DNA of 64,000 nt from Spirochaetaceae bacterium (lineage in GTDB: Bacteria; Spirochaetota; Spirochaetia; Treponematales; Treponemataceae), in assembly GCA_017416145.1 (NCBI GenBank), contig JAFQDD010000020.1, forward strand, positions 25,447-89,446. Reading direction: 5' to 3'. The notes under the pieces are model-generated. The model saw only the letters and a list, made by a program, of their open reading frames with translations, did no database searches and was not told where the DNA came from. Each line of letters begins with the position of its first letter. Position 1 is the stretch's first letter. Positions 1-9,292 of this stretch are shown piece by piece. A program made the translations under genes and the position numbers.

Positions 1-354
1 ATTGCTAGAAAATTCGGTTTAAGTGAGCGTTTTATCGGATTGACAATTGTTGCTTTGGGAACTTCTCTTCCTGAGCTTTTCATCTCTGTTGTAGCTGCTT
101 CTAAGAAAAATTCTGATATAGCTATTGGAAACATAATCGGAAGTAATTTATTTAATATTCTTTTTGTAGTTGGACTTTCTTCTCTAGTTATTCCAGTTCC
201 ATTTTCACCTGCTTTCAAAGTTGATACAATGGTTGTCCTTGCTTCTATTGTTGCAGTTTTGCTTTTCTGTTTACCAAAAAAACGTCTTTCAAGAGTTGCT
301 GGTGGAATATTTTTGGTAGCTTATCTTGCATATTTTCTTCTTTGGTTGGTGTAA
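1..354 (+). CDS. Ca2+/Na+ (cation) antiporter, C-terminal part
   Basis: This is the C-terminal 117 residues of an inner-membrane cation antiporter of the CaCA family, open at the left window edge. The second alpha-repeat signature GTSLPEL is near fragment residue 20, followed by a run like GNIIGSNLFNILFVVG, typical of YrbG-type Na+/Ca2+ exchangers. Three hydrophobic segments follow, and the protein ends in a membrane helix. The frame is open from base 1, so the start and the first alpha-repeat lie upstream. The next gene begins 110 bp downstream with its own promoter and operator, so it is probably a separate unit. Ion specificity cannot be told from this fragment. Confidence 0.85.
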   Translation: MARKFGLSERFIGLTIVALGTSLPELFISVVAASKKNSDIAIGNIIGSNLFNILFVVGLSSLVIPVPFSPAFKVDTMVVLASIVAVLLFCLPKKRLSRVAGGIFLVAYLAYFLLWLV

Positions 355-396
355 AATTTTTTAATGAAAAACTAATTCTAAGTTATAAAAAATGAC

Positions 397-427
397 TTGA
401 CCATATATTGATTTTTTATCATATTTT
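397..427 (+). promoter_or_regulatory. Candidate promoter of the TetR/efflux operon
   Basis: TTGACC (397-402), a 17-bp spacer and CATATT (420-425) would start transcription near 432, at the left edge of the inverted repeat at 433-452. An alternative -10, TAAAAC (453-458), ends 6 nt before the ATG at 465 and would give a leaderless mRNA. In that case the inverted repeat lies in the promoter spacer. Confidence 0.45.
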
Positions 428-432
428 ATCTA

Positions 433-452
433 GTAACCGAATGTTCGGTAAC
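433..452 (+). promoter_or_regulatory. Inverted repeat, likely TetR operator
   Basis: The core is ACCGAA-TG-TTCGGT (436-449), with perfect 6-bp arms. The outer G433-T434 and A451-C452 extend it to 20 bp with one mismatched pair. Its position at the promoter of a TetR-family gene suggests autorepression of the whole efflux operon. The binding protein is inferred, not shown. Confidence 0.7.
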
Positions 453-464
453 TAAAACAAGAAG

Positions 465-1715
465 ATGAATATTTTGAAAAATGATAAAAATCAAAGCACA
501 AAAGAAAAAATTCTCATTGCGACAATTAATGCAAGTGTAAAAAAAATCAAAAATCCATATTCTCTTTGTAATATTGCTAAAGATGTGGGGATTTCTAAAC
601 CTGCAATTTTCAAATATTTTTGTTGTAAAGACAGTTTGATAAAAGCTGCAACTTCCAAAGCCTTCGACGATATTGCGGCGATTTACATACAAATCAAAAA
701 TCAATATGATTCGGATACTGCAAAAATTATCCAATATTTTTCTTTGTGGCTATTAAAAAATACATCCCACCTATCATTTATTTTCAATCAATTTATAATG
801 GAAAAAAACTTTTCTAATATTGTGGTGACAGAATTATGTTCTCGAGGTGTTGAACTAAAAAAGGACTTTTTATCACCAGAAGGAATTAAAGAAGTTTATG
901 TTATTTTCTCTGTGGTTACTCTTATGAGTTGCCTCTTAAATCATTACAAAAATGAATCAGCTGAAATTTCTGAAAAACAATATGAAGATTTTGCTCTTGG
1001 AATCTCAAACTGTATTTGTTATGGAGTAAAAAAACAATCTGATAATATTGAAATTGATTACAATTCTTTAGATGAAATTTACAAGCAACGAAAACAGGAA
1101 TTTTACGAACATCTTAAAAATACGGAATCTGAACAGGATGCAAACCAAAGCAAAAATGAAGAACGGTTTTTTTATGCTTTGACAGAAGTTGTAAAAAAAC
1201 ACTCTTTTTCTGGAGTTACTATCGAACAGTTGGCTGAAGAAGCTGGTCTTGCAAAAAGTAGTTTGTACACTTGGTTTAAAAACAAAGATGATTTGCTAAA
1301 AAAAGTGATATTGGGAAAATTTCTTCAACTAAAAGACTTGATAGAACACAATATTAAGTCTTTTGAAAATGTTGTTGAAAAATCCTACGTAATTTTAAAA
1401 ACAGAAACTGATTGGCTTTTGGAAAATATTTCTGTTTTGCCTGTGGCAACTTGGTTAAACTTTTCTGGAAATGGTACAACAAATGTTGGTGAAATTCTTA
1501 TTTCCAACAGTAATTGGGTTTCAAAACTTTTTTCAGTTGAGGCTTTGGGACTTGTGGATTCTGATTTACCTGCGATTTGGCTAACTTGTTTACCAGTTCC
1601 AATGGTTTTGGAAGGAAATTGCAAGGGATATACACATCAATTTTTATTAAATTCTGTAAAACAAATCCATTCTATGCTTTGGAATGGAATTTTAAACATA
1701 AATGAGGAAAACTGA
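465..1715 (+). CDS. Tandem TetR-type regulator with two HTH domains
   Basis: This transcriptional regulator is 416 aa, about twice the usual TetR length. Two separate TetR_N helix-turn-helix units are visible: one around residues 33-52 (core IAKDVGISKPAIFKYF) and one around 251-271 (core LAEEAGLAKSSLYTWF). Each is followed by a helical region of roughly 150 residues like a ligand-binding domain. It is therefore an internal duplication or fusion of two regulators in one chain. It heads the TolC/adaptor/RND operon and its promoter carries a 20-bp inverted repeat, so it probably represses this pump and responds to a pump substrate. There is no good ribosome-binding site before the ATG. The stop overlaps the alternative upstream start of tolC. 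Confidence 0.85.
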   Translation: MNILKNDKNQSTKEKILIATINASVKKIKNPYSLCNIAKDVGISKPAIFKYFCCKDSLIKAATSKAFDDIAAIYIQIKNQYDSDTAKIIQYFSLWLLKNTSHLSFIFNQFIMEKNFSNIVVTELCSRGVELKKDFLSPEGIKEVYVIFSVVTLMSCLLNHYKNESAEISEKQYEDFALGISNCICYGVKKQSDNIEIDYNSLDEIYKQRKQEFYEHLKNTESEQDANQSKNEERFFYALTEVVKKHSFSGVTIEQLAEEAGLAKSSLYTWFKNKDDLLKKVILGKFLQLKDLIEHNIKSFENVVEKSYVILKTETDWLLENISVLPVATWLNFSGNGTTNVGEILISNSNWVSKLFSVEALGLVDSDLPAIWLTCLPVPMVLEGNCKGYTHQFLLNSVKQIHSMLWNGILNINEEN

Positions 1716-1716
1716 A

Positions 1717-3168
1717 ATGAAAAGAAAAGTCAAAAATGTTTTGGTTTTTATGGTTTTATCAATTTTTTCTTTTGGTTTGATGGCAGAGAGTTTATCGTCT
1801 GAATCTCAAAATCCTGAAAAAATGATTTTAACTGTAGATGAAGCTACAAATTATGCAATAAATAATAGCAGAACACTGAAAGTTAGTGCTATTGATGTGG
1901 AAATTGCAAAGTTAAAAAAAGATAATGCTTGGAATGTTTTTGTACCAAGTGTTCAAATTTCTGGCACAATGAGTCGTTCAAATGAAGTGACTGATTCTTC
2001 TGCGATGATGGAAGGAATTATGTCTGGAATGATGGAAATGCTAACTCCGTTATATATGCAGCACCCTGAACTTCTTGCAAATCTTGGAAATTCAGCTACA
2101 TCTTCTTCTGAATCTTCCGAGCCAAAAGAAGCAGATCATTGGAAAGCTGTAGGAAATGTTTCTGTGAGCTGGAATTTTAGTTTTGCATTATTTGAGGCTT
2201 ATCGCACCACAGTTTCAAATTACGAAGCTGGATTGATTTCTTATGAACAAAGCGTAAAACAAACAGAACGAGATGTAAAAAAGATGTTTTACGGAATGCT
2301 TCTTATGCAGGAAAATCTAAAACTTCAACAGGAAATGCTTGAAAATGCAAAAATGCGTATGGAACAAGCTGCAATTTCTTACAGAAACGGTCAAGTTCCA
2401 GAGTTGAGTTATTTACAAGCACAGGTTACCTACGAAAATAAACGACCAACCGTTTTGGAAATGGAGCAAACTATTTCCCAGCAAATGAACACTTTTGCGT
2501 TTTTGCTAGGTTTGCCTTATGGTACAAAATTGGAACTTGTTGGAACAATTGAGCCAGAGTTTATCACAGTGGATTCAAATGAATTAGTAGAAAAATATTT
2601 AACAAATCGTCTTGATGTGCAAGGCTTATACAAAAATATCGAACTAGTTACTCACGGATTAACTGCTTCAAAATTACAAACTTTTTCTCCGGCGTTGGCT
2701 TTGAGTTATGGTTTCCAACCAGTTGTAATGGATATTACAAAAAATTGGTTTGAAGATGAAAATAATATGGATAACGGAAGTTTTTCAGTTACTTTAGCTT
2801 GGAATCTTACAAATATGCTGCCATTTTCTTCAAATATGGTGTCTTTACGAGAAACCCAAAAAAATCTTGAAAAACTAGAGCTTTCTGTAGCCACAGTTTT
2901 GCAAAGTGGAGAAATGGAAATTGCTTCTCTTGTGGATAAATTAAAGAAATGTGAATCATCTATTGCAGCAATGGAATACAACGTGGAATTGGCAGAAAAA
3001 GCTTACAATATGACTTATGAAGCTTATCGGGTTGGAACAACAGAAATCTTGGATGTTAGAGATTCAGAAAGCCAACTTTCACAAGCAAAATTAGGTTTAT
3101 TAAACGAAAAATATACATATCTAACTACTTTGTTGGATTTGGAATATGCAATCAATGCAAAATTATAG
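1717..3168 (+). CDS. TolC-family outer-membrane efflux protein
   Basis: This is the outer-membrane channel of a tripartite efflux system, about 483 aa. I chose the ATG at 1717 because GAGGA at 1704-1708 sits at correct distance, and because it begins directly with a signal peptide (MKRKVKNVLVFMVLSIFSFG, cleavage near Ala-Glu). The ATG at 1702 would add five residues. The mature protein has the two long alpha-helical repeats of the OEP family, including an 'EAYRVGTTEILDV' motif in the C-terminal half. A Met-rich, Ser-rich loop near residues 85-140 is less conserved. It is cotranscribed with the regulator upstream, and the adaptor begins 11 bp downstream. Confidence 0.88.
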   Translation: MKRKVKNVLVFMVLSIFSFGLMAESLSSESQNPEKMILTVDEATNYAINNSRTLKVSAIDVEIAKLKKDNAWNVFVPSVQISGTMSRSNEVTDSSAMMEGIMSGMMEMLTPLYMQHPELLANLGNSATSSSESSEPKEADHWKAVGNVSVSWNFSFALFEAYRTTVSNYEAGLISYEQSVKQTERDVKKMFYGMLLMQENLKLQQEMLENAKMRMEQAAISYRNGQVPELSYLQAQVTYENKRPTVLEMEQTISQQMNTFAFLLGLPYGTKLELVGTIEPEFITVDSNELVEKYLTNRLDVQGLYKNIELVTHGLTASKLQTFSPALALSYGFQPVVMDITKNWFEDENNMDNGSFSVTLAWNLTNMLPFSSNMVSLRETQKNLEKLELSVATVLQSGEMEIASLVDKLKKCESSIAAMEYNVELAEKAYNMTYEAYRVGTTEILDVRDSESQLSQAKLGLLNEKYTYLTTLLDLEYAINAKL

Positions 3169-3178
3169 AAGGAAAAAA

Positions 3179-4081
3179 ATGAAAAAGACTGTTATTTATG
3201 GAATTTTTGGAATTTTAATTATTCTTTTGACAAGTTGTTCTAAAGAAGAGCAAGTTGCAACAGTTGTAGAAACAACAGAAGCAGAGCCAATTTATGCTGT
3301 TACTGTAACAAAGGCGATTCAAGGAGAATTAAAAGATTACCTTGAATTTGGTGGAGATGTTTCTGCAAAAACTCAAATTGATGTTATGCCAGACGCAATG
3401 GGAAAAGTTGTTGCTGTAAATGTAAAAGTTGGTGACTACGTTTATAAAGACCAAAGTATTGCAGTAATTGATGCCAGTCGTGCTGGAATGAATTATGCTC
3501 AAAGTGCAGTAAAAGCTCCTATTTCTGGAACAATTACAGCTGTAAATGCCGTTGTTGGTGGTGTTGCAAGTCAGCAACTTTCTGTGGCAAAAATTGCAAA
3601 AACAGAAGATCTAAAAATTAGTATGAATGTTCCAGAAAGATACGTTTCAAAAATCCAAATTGGACAAAAAGCCGAACTTAAATTTGATGCTTATCCAGGA
3701 GAAGTTTTTGAAGCTGTAATCACGGAAGTAAGTCCTGTTTTAGATGCAACTTCTAGAACAATGGGTGTTAATCTTGAACTTACAAAGCGAGATAAACGAA
3801 TTAAAGCTGGAATGTTTGCAAAGGTAAAACTTATCACAGATACTCACTCAAATATTGTAATTGTAAGTGAAAGTGCATTGGTAAATCGTTATGGCGATAC
3901 CTATGTGTTTGTTGTAGCTCCTGATTCTTCTGTAGAAAAACGAGTTGTAAAAGCTGGTATTCGAGTTGATGATAAGCGAGAAATTTTAGAAGGACTAAAT
4001 GACGGGGAAGAAGTTGTTGTTAGAGGACAAACCCTGCTAGAAGATGGCTCAAAGGTAAATGTTGTTACTGTTACAGAATAA
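3179..4081 (+). CDS. RND efflux periplasmic adaptor lipoprotein (HlyD/MFP family)
   Basis: This membrane-fusion protein links the inner-membrane pump to TolC. The ATG at 3179 is preceded by GAAGGAAA and starts a lipoprotein signal peptide with lipobox LTSC (Cys20). An upstream ATG at 3146 lies inside tolC and would spoil the signal. The mature part shows a barrel-sandwich (biotinyl/lipoyl-like) region with 'VKVGDYVYKDQSIAVID' and 'VKAPISGTITAV', then a beta-barrel domain ('GMFAKVKL') and a membrane-proximal domain. The long coiled-coil hairpin of AcrA is nearly absent: the two lipoyl halves are separated by only a few residues. This is common in the short MFPs of anaerobes. Confidence 0.88.
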   Translation: MKKTVIYGIFGILIILLTSCSKEEQVATVVETTEAEPIYAVTVTKAIQGELKDYLEFGGDVSAKTQIDVMPDAMGKVVAVNVKVGDYVYKDQSIAVIDASRAGMNYAQSAVKAPISGTITAVNAVVGGVASQQLSVAKIAKTEDLKISMNVPERYVSKIQIGQKAELKFDAYPGEVFEAVITEVSPVLDATSRTMGVNLELTKRDKRIKAGMFAKVKLITDTHSNIVIVSESALVNRYGDTYVFVVAPDSSVEKRVVKAGIRVDDKREILEGLNDGEEVVVRGQTLLEDGSKVNVVTVTE

Positions 4082-4113
4082 TTGCCATTGGAAAAACTTT
4101 AGGAATAAATTAG

Positions 4114-7100
4114 ATGAATATAACTAAAACTTTTGTAAACAAGCCAACCACAGTTTTGATTATTTTTGTGGTTTTAGTTGGGCTTGGGCTTTATGCAACA
4201 ATGGATTTGCCATTGGACTTGCTTCCTGATATGGAACTTCCTTATGTTGCGGTAATGTGTTCTTATCCTGGTGCTGGACCAGAAGAAGTTGAAAATCGTG
4301 TTACTCGAACCTTGGAAAGTGCTTTGTCCAGTGTCACGGGTATAGAATATTTGGGGTCATCTTCCTCTATGGGAAGCAGTATGGTTTATGTGCAGCTTTC
4401 TATGGATGTAAACATAGATGAAGCTATGAATGATATCCGCGATAAAATTGATTACATAAAAGGATATTTGCCAGAAGATTGTACGGCTCCGATGATTTAT
4501 AAACTTAATCCAGATGTTATTCCAATTATGCAATATGCAATAAGTGGAAACCGTACTCCAGAGGAATTAAGAGATTTTGCGGAAACAATTACCCCAAAAC
4601 TTGAACAAATTGATGGTGTAGCAAGTGTTTCTGTAAGTGGTGGTAGAGAAAAGGCAATCATCGTTGATATTCCACGGGATAGATTGGAAGCCTACAATCT
4701 TACAATTTCACAAATTGCTCAGATGATGGCTGCCCAAAACATTTCCGTATCTGGTGGAACAATCACAGAAGAAGATTTGAATTATACAATTAGTACTGTT
4801 GGTGAATATTCTTCTATTGAGGATATTAAGGATACAGTAATTTCTTACAAGGTTGCAGGTTCCCAGCAGGATGCAATGCTTGGTGGTGCTTTGCCAAAAG
4901 TGGTAAGTATTCGTCTTCGAGATATTGCAGATGTTTACGAAGGTTACAAAGAGCAAACATCGGTTTTCTATCTTGATGGTGTTCCTTGTGTACAGCTAAG
5001 TATCCAAAAACAAAGTGGAAAAAACTCTGTGCAAACGGCTAGAGCTGTCCAGAAAAAAATGGCTTCGATTATTTCCACTGCACCAAATGATATTGTAATT
5101 ACAGAAATCGTAAACACAACAAGCATTATTGAGCGTTCAATATCAGAAGTTGCTTCAAGTGCTTTAACTGGTGCTTTATTTGCAGTTTTGGTTTTGTTCT
5201 TATTCTTACGGAACTTCAAATCTACATTGATAATTTCTCTTACAATTCCGATTTCTTTGATTGTAACTTTGGGAATTATGTATTTTAGTGGAATGACTCT
5301 AAATATTATGACTTTGGCAGGTCTTTCTCTTGGTGTTGGTATGCTGGTGGATAACTCTATCGTTATTCTTGAAAATATCTATACGTACCGAGAAAAGGGT
5401 GCAAAACCAAAGACAGCAGCTGTTTTAGGTTCGTCAGAAATGATTATGGCTATTTCAGCTTCAACATTGACCACAATTTGTGTATTCCTACCATTGATTT
5501 TGTATAAAGCAAAGCTTGGAATCATTAGTGAAGTTTTTGAAGGCTTAACTTTTACAGTTGTAATTTCCCTAGTTTGTTCTTTGGTGGTTGCGGTTGTTTT
5601 GGTTCCTGTATTAACAAGTAAATATATCAAAATCAATATTACCAAAAAAGAAAAAAAATCAGTTTTTGACAAATTCTTTGACGGATTAGATAATGGTTTT
5701 GGAAAGTCTTTGTCTTGGGTTTTGCATCATAAAGCACTAACTCTTGGCGTAATTTTTGCATTACTAATTGGAAGTATTGCTTATATACCAAAAGTTGGTT
5801 TTGAGTATATGCCAGCTTCTGCATCTGACTCTATTGCAGTAGATGTAACACTTCCAGTTGGAACAAAACTAGAAAGCACAGAAGCAGTTTTGCAACAATT
5901 AGAGCAACGGGTTAAATCTGATGTAAAAGGCTATGTACACATTACAACTTTAGTTGGTTCAAGTGAAATGATGGGACTTGGCGGTTCATCAAGTTATAAA
6001 GGAACCTTGACAATTACTTTACCACCAATTGCTCAGCGAATTGATAGTGAAAACGAAATCAAAGCAAAACTTCGGGGATATTTTAGTGAGATTCCAGGTG
6101 CAAGTTTTGGGCTTTCAAGTTCAAGTATGATGAGTATGACAGGTGGAGCTGCTGTAACTGTTGCTGTAAAATCTGAAGATTTGGACAAAGCAAGGGAAAC
6201 AGCAGATGCTATAAAACTTCTTCTTGAAGAAAAAGCTAGTGATGTAGTTACAGAACCTACTCTTTCGATGCAAGACGGACTACCACAGGTAAATATCGTA
6301 ATTGATAGAGAAAGAATGTACAATCTTGGATTGAATGTGTATACAATCGGGCAGGAAATCAAAGCAAATATTGCAGGAACAACAGCTTCTCGATACAGAG
6401 ATAATGGTGAAGAAGTTGATATTGTACTTAAACTTTCTGATAATGATAAAACTCAACTTGCAGATTTGGAACATATTTTCGTTACAAATTCTCAAGGAGT
6501 AAGAATTCCTTTATCAAGTTTTGCAAAATATGAAGAAGGTGTTGCACCAATTACTATTAGTCGTGAAAACCAAAGTAGATACATAACTGTTTCTTGTGGT
6601 TCTGTTCCTGGAGTTTCAATTGATAAAGTTCAAACCAAGGTTGAAACATTGATTTCACAAAACATTCAAATTGATGAAGATGTTGTTATTGAATACAGCG
6701 GAGATTTTGAAAGTCTTGTAGAAACCTTAAAACTCTTTGTTGGAATTATCATTATGGCTGCGGTTTTGGTTTTTGCGGTTATGGCAAGTCAGTTTGAATC
6801 ATTCCTAGATCCATTTATTGTTTTATTTACTTTGCCACTTACAATTATTGGTATTGTAATTATTTACGCAGCAATGGGTGTAAAAATGAATGTAATGACA
6901 GCTGTTGGTTTGTTGATTTTGGTTGGTATTATCGTAAATAACGGTATTGTTCTTGTTGACTATACAAACTTGCTAAGAAAACGTGGTTACACTTTGATGG
7001 ATGCTTGTGTAGAAGCTGGAAAAAGCCGTTTGCGTCCGATTTTGATGACCACATTAACTACAGTTTTGGCACTTGTCCCAATGGGCTTTTTCCCTGGAGA

Positions 7101-7311
7101 AGGTTCTGAAATGACTCAGCCAATTGGATTGACTGTTTTTGGTGGTCTAACTTTTGGTACTTTGATGACATTGTTCTTGATTCCAACATTGTATTACTGT
7201 TTTAATCGTGTTCGAGAAAAGAAAGCTGAAAAAAAAGCCCGTAAATTGGAAAAAAAACAACAAAAAATAGCCAGTAAAAATGCTGCCAAAAATCAAGAAG
7301 GAGCAGAATAA
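4114..7311 (+). CDS. RND-family efflux pump, inner-membrane subunit
   Basis: This proton-driven exporter is 1065 aa, the normal length for the AcrB/HAE family, and is related to CzcA/HAE pumps. It has the duplicated layout: TM1, a porter domain, six TM helices, a second porter domain, then TM8-12. Near residue 413 the TM4 motif reads LVDNSIVILEN, which keeps the proton-relay Asp but has Asn where AcrB has a second Asp. The equivalent in the second half is NNGIVLVDY. The C-terminus is a long Lys/Ala-rich cytosolic tail (about 35 residues) with coiled-coil character. AGGAA precedes the ATG. The stop overlaps the start of the next gene (TAATG). The substrate is unknown. Confidence 0.92.
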   Translation: MNITKTFVNKPTTVLIIFVVLVGLGLYATMDLPLDLLPDMELPYVAVMCSYPGAGPEEVENRVTRTLESALSSVTGIEYLGSSSSMGSSMVYVQLSMDVNIDEAMNDIRDKIDYIKGYLPEDCTAPMIYKLNPDVIPIMQYAISGNRTPEELRDFAETITPKLEQIDGVASVSVSGGREKAIIVDIPRDRLEAYNLTISQIAQMMAAQNISVSGGTITEEDLNYTISTVGEYSSIEDIKDTVISYKVAGSQQDAMLGGALPKVVSIRLRDIADVYEGYKEQTSVFYLDGVPCVQLSIQKQSGKNSVQTARAVQKKMASIISTAPNDIVITEIVNTTSIIERSISEVASSALTGALFAVLVLFLFLRNFKSTLIISLTIPISLIVTLGIMYFSGMTLNIMTLAGLSLGVGMLVDNSIVILENIYTYREKGAKPKTAAVLGSSEMIMAISASTLTTICVFLPLILYKAKLGIISEVFEGLTFTVVISLVCSLVVAVVLVPVLTSKYIKINITKKEKKSVFDKFFDGLDNGFGKSLSWVLHHKALTLGVIFALLIGSIAYIPKVGFEYMPASASDSIAVDVTLPVGTKLESTEAVLQQLEQRVKSDVKGYVHITTLVGSSEMMGLGGSSSYKGTLTITLPPIAQRIDSENEIKAKLRGYFSEIPGASFGLSSSSMMSMTGGAAVTVAVKSEDLDKARETADAIKLLLEEKASDVVTEPTLSMQDGLPQVNIVIDRERMYNLGLNVYTIGQEIKANIAGTTASRYRDNGEEVDIVLKLSDNDKTQLADLEHIFVTNSQGVRIPLSSFAKYEEGVAPITISRENQSRYITVSCGSVPGVSIDKVQTKVETLISQNIQIDEDVVIEYSGDFESLVETLKLFVGIIIMAAVLVFAVMASQFESFLDPFIVLFTLPLTIIGIVIIYAAMGVKMNVMTAVGLLILVGIIVNNGIVLVDYTNLLRKRGYTLMDACVEAGKSRLRPILMTTLTTVLALVPMGFFPGEGSEMTQPIGLTVFGGLTFGTLMTLFLIPTLYYCFNRVREKKAEKKARKLEKKQQKIASKNAAKNQEGAE

Positions 7312-7601
7312 TGAAACGAATTGAAATAATCTTTTCACAAGCATTAAGAGAAGATTTACTAGAGTGGGTTGAAGCTGCTTCAAAGGATTTGTCCCCAAAA
7401 CCTATGTATACTTTGATTCCAGAAGTACTAGGAAAAGGAAACTCTAATCCTAAAATGAATGATGCAGTTTGGCCAGAAGTAAACGAAATTATAATTATTT
7501 ATACAGAAAATGATGAATTTCAAAAATACGTGGAAGAAGGCGTAAAAAAATTACAAGAGCAATATCCACGTGAAGGAATCGCTTTTTTTGTAATGGGTTA
7601 A
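7311..7601 (+). CDS. Small RND-associated protein, P-II-like (PG0541-type)
   Basis: This 96-aa cytosolic protein is translationally coupled to the RND pump (TAATG overlap). It has an alternating beta-alpha-beta pattern: 'MKRIEIIFSQ' strand, a helix, 'NEIIIIYTEN' strand, an amphipathic helix, and a final 'GIAFFVMG' strand. This resembles the ferredoxin-like P-II/GlnB fold and the small transporter-associated proteins called PG0541-type in some annotations (recalled, not searched). It probably monitors or modulates the pump. No catalytic motif is seen. A weak hairpin follows at about 7607-7645. Confidence 0.6.
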   Translation: MKRIEIIFSQALREDLLEWVEAASKDLSPKPMYTLIPEVLGKGNSNPKMNDAVWPEVNEIIIIYTENDEFQKYVEEGVKKLQEQYPREGIAFFVMG

Positions 7602-7715
7602 TTTTAAGGATTTTTTGTTAAAATTCCTTTGAAAAAATCTTAAACAAGATTATAATTAAATTATGAAGAGATGGGAGTGAAAAATAGTTTCATTCCCTCT
7701 TTTTTTGGAGGAATA

Positions 7716-8501
7716 ATGTCATTAGGAATTACTACATTGGTGGCACTTGCTTTAAGTGCTTTTGGTTTTGTTATGTATGTGTATTTCTTTTCTGTAGGTT
7801 ATGGCTTTTCTATTGCCGGAATTGGAATTGCATTATTGGTATTGTACAGAAACAGTTTGACTTTAGGAACTGTAATAATGTGTGCCTTGTTTATTATCTA
7901 CGGAATTCGTTTAGGTGGATACTTGGCAATTCGCGAAATGAAAAGTACAGCGTACAAAACTTTGCTAAAAGATGAGTCCAAACAAAACGTAAAATTTGGA
8001 GTAAAACTTTGCATTTGGATTAGCTGTGCAATTTTGTATGTTTGTGAATGTGCTCCTGTTACTTTCCGTCTAGAAAATGCTGTAGCTGATGATGCTTTCT
8101 TGTATGTTGGAATTGTCTTAGCTGCTATGGGTATTCTCATTGAAATACTTGCTGACTTACAAAAATCTAAAGCAAAAAAGAAAAATCCAAAGCAATTTGT
8201 TTCAACTGGTTTATACAGAATCGTAAGATGCCCAAATTATTTTGGAGAACTTCTTTTGTGGACAGGTGTTTTTGTATCTGGAATAAGTGTTTGTAATTCT
8301 GTTTTACAATGGAGTTTAGTGATTCTTGGATATATCGGAATTATCTATGTAATGTTTAGCGGAGCTAGACGATTAGAAATTAGACAAGACAAAAATTATG
8401 GTGATAATCCAGAATATCAAAAATATGTTTCAACTGTGCCAATTATTTTGCCTTTGATTCCAATTTATAGCGTAAAAAAACATAAATGGCTTGTTGCTTA
8501 A
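7716..8501 (+). CDS. DUF1295 membrane protein (steroid reductase/ICMT-like)
   Basis: This is an integral membrane protein of about 261 aa. I chose the ATG at 7716 because GGAGGA (7707-7712) is ideally placed; an upstream ATG at 7671 adds 15 residues with no better site. It has six to seven hydrophobic helices. The C-terminal half carries the DUF1295/ICMT-type signature: 'TGLYRIVRCPNYFGELLLW', then a conserved Arg-rich cytosolic stretch (GARRLEIRQDKNYGDNPEY). This family belongs with 5-alpha-reductase-like and isoprenylcysteine methyltransferase-like enzymes, and the substrate here is unknown. It runs convergently into birA with a single base between the stops. Confidence 0.75.
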   Translation: MSLGITTLVALALSAFGFVMYVYFFSVGYGFSIAGIGIALLVLYRNSLTLGTVIMCALFIIYGIRLGGYLAIREMKSTAYKTLLKDESKQNVKFGVKLCIWISCAILYVCECAPVTFRLENAVADDAFLYVGIVLAAMGILIEILADLQKSKAKKKNPKQFVSTGLYRIVRCPNYFGELLLWTGVFVSGISVCNSVLQWSLVILGYIGIIYVMFSGARRLEIRQDKNYGDNPEYQKYVSTVPIILPLIPIYSVKKHKWLVA

Positions 8502-8502
8502 T

Positions 8503-9279
8503 TTAGATTCGTAGAGAAACTTCTCCACTAAGAATTTCTTTTGATTCTAGTCGGCCGTCTTTGGTGTATTCCACTACAAGATGGCCTTTTTTTGTAATAT
8601 CCTTTACAAAAGCCGAAAACTGATTTTTGGCATCAATTACAGTGACAGTTTCGCCTAAAACAAGGGAACGCTCTTTGTATTCTTTCATAACAGTTTTTTC
8701 TTGGGCTGCTTCTAAGGTTTTTTCAAGATTTTCTAGCAATTTTCCCACAAATTGATATTTAACACTTTCTGGATTTTCCACATTTTTCCCAAAAAGAGAA
8801 GTTGCTATGTTGGAAATCTCCTCTGGAAAACCTGCTTTTGGTTCAAAAAGATTTATTCCAATTCCCAAAACCACTTTAGAGATTTTCCCCAAAGTTGAAT
8901 CAATTATTCCCTCGGCTAAAATCCCGCAAACCTTTTTTTTGTTGATATAAACATCATTCACCCATTTAATTTTAGGCTTTTGTTTACTAAGTTCTTCTAT
9001 GGTTCTACAAACTGCCACTCCAGCAGCAGGTGTTATTAAATCAGTTTCTATCAGATTTTCATTGATGGGAAGCAAAATACTCATATAAAGCCCTGTTTCC
9101 TCTGGAGAAAAAAAGCTTCTTCCAAGACGACCTCGACCACCTGTTTGACTTTTTGCAATAAACACAGGGATTTCTTGCAATGGTTCTGAATTAGAAGCTG
9201 CATATCGCTTGGCTTCTAAATTTGTGGAGTCGATTTCATCATATTCAAAAAACTTGTATTCAGATTGAAAACAGGGCAT
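8503..9279 (-). CDS. birA: Biotin-[acetyl-CoA carboxylase] ligase, no HTH domain
   Basis: This enzyme attaches biotin to carrier domains via biotinyl-5'-AMP. At 258 aa it is the short class I form: the chain starts directly with the catalytic domain and lacks the DNA-binding domain of bifunctional BirA, so it should not regulate biotin genes. The biotin/AMP loop GGRGRLGRSFFSP is at residues 47-59 and 'KWVNDVYINKKKVCGILAEG' at about 105-124 carries the catalytic Lys. A C-terminal SH3-like segment follows. It is last in a leftward gene string after the DUF1538/P-II genes, 13 bp from the P-II stop. Linkage to them is positional; no functional tie is evident. Confidence 0.9.
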   Translation of the reverse strand: MPCFQSEYKFFEYDEIDSTNLEAKRYAASNSEPLQEIPVFIAKSQTGGRGRLGRSFFSPEETGLYMSILLPINENLIETDLITPAAGVAVCRTIEELSKQKPKIKWVNDVYINKKKVCGILAEGIIDSTLGKISKVVLGIGINLFEPKAGFPEEISNIATSLFGKNVENPESVKYQFVGKLLENLEKTLEAAQEKTVMKEYKERSLVLGETVTVIDAKNQFSAFVKDITKKGHLVVEYTKDGRLESKEILSGEVSLRI

Positions 9280-9292
9280 TTTCAGTACTCTT

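Noticed and set aside
7602..7670. Terminator after the RND-associated small gene
   Set aside because: The A/T-only pairing (AAGGATTTTTT with GAAAAAATCTT or AAAATTCCTT) is weak and has several competing folds, so I did not list it as a terminator.
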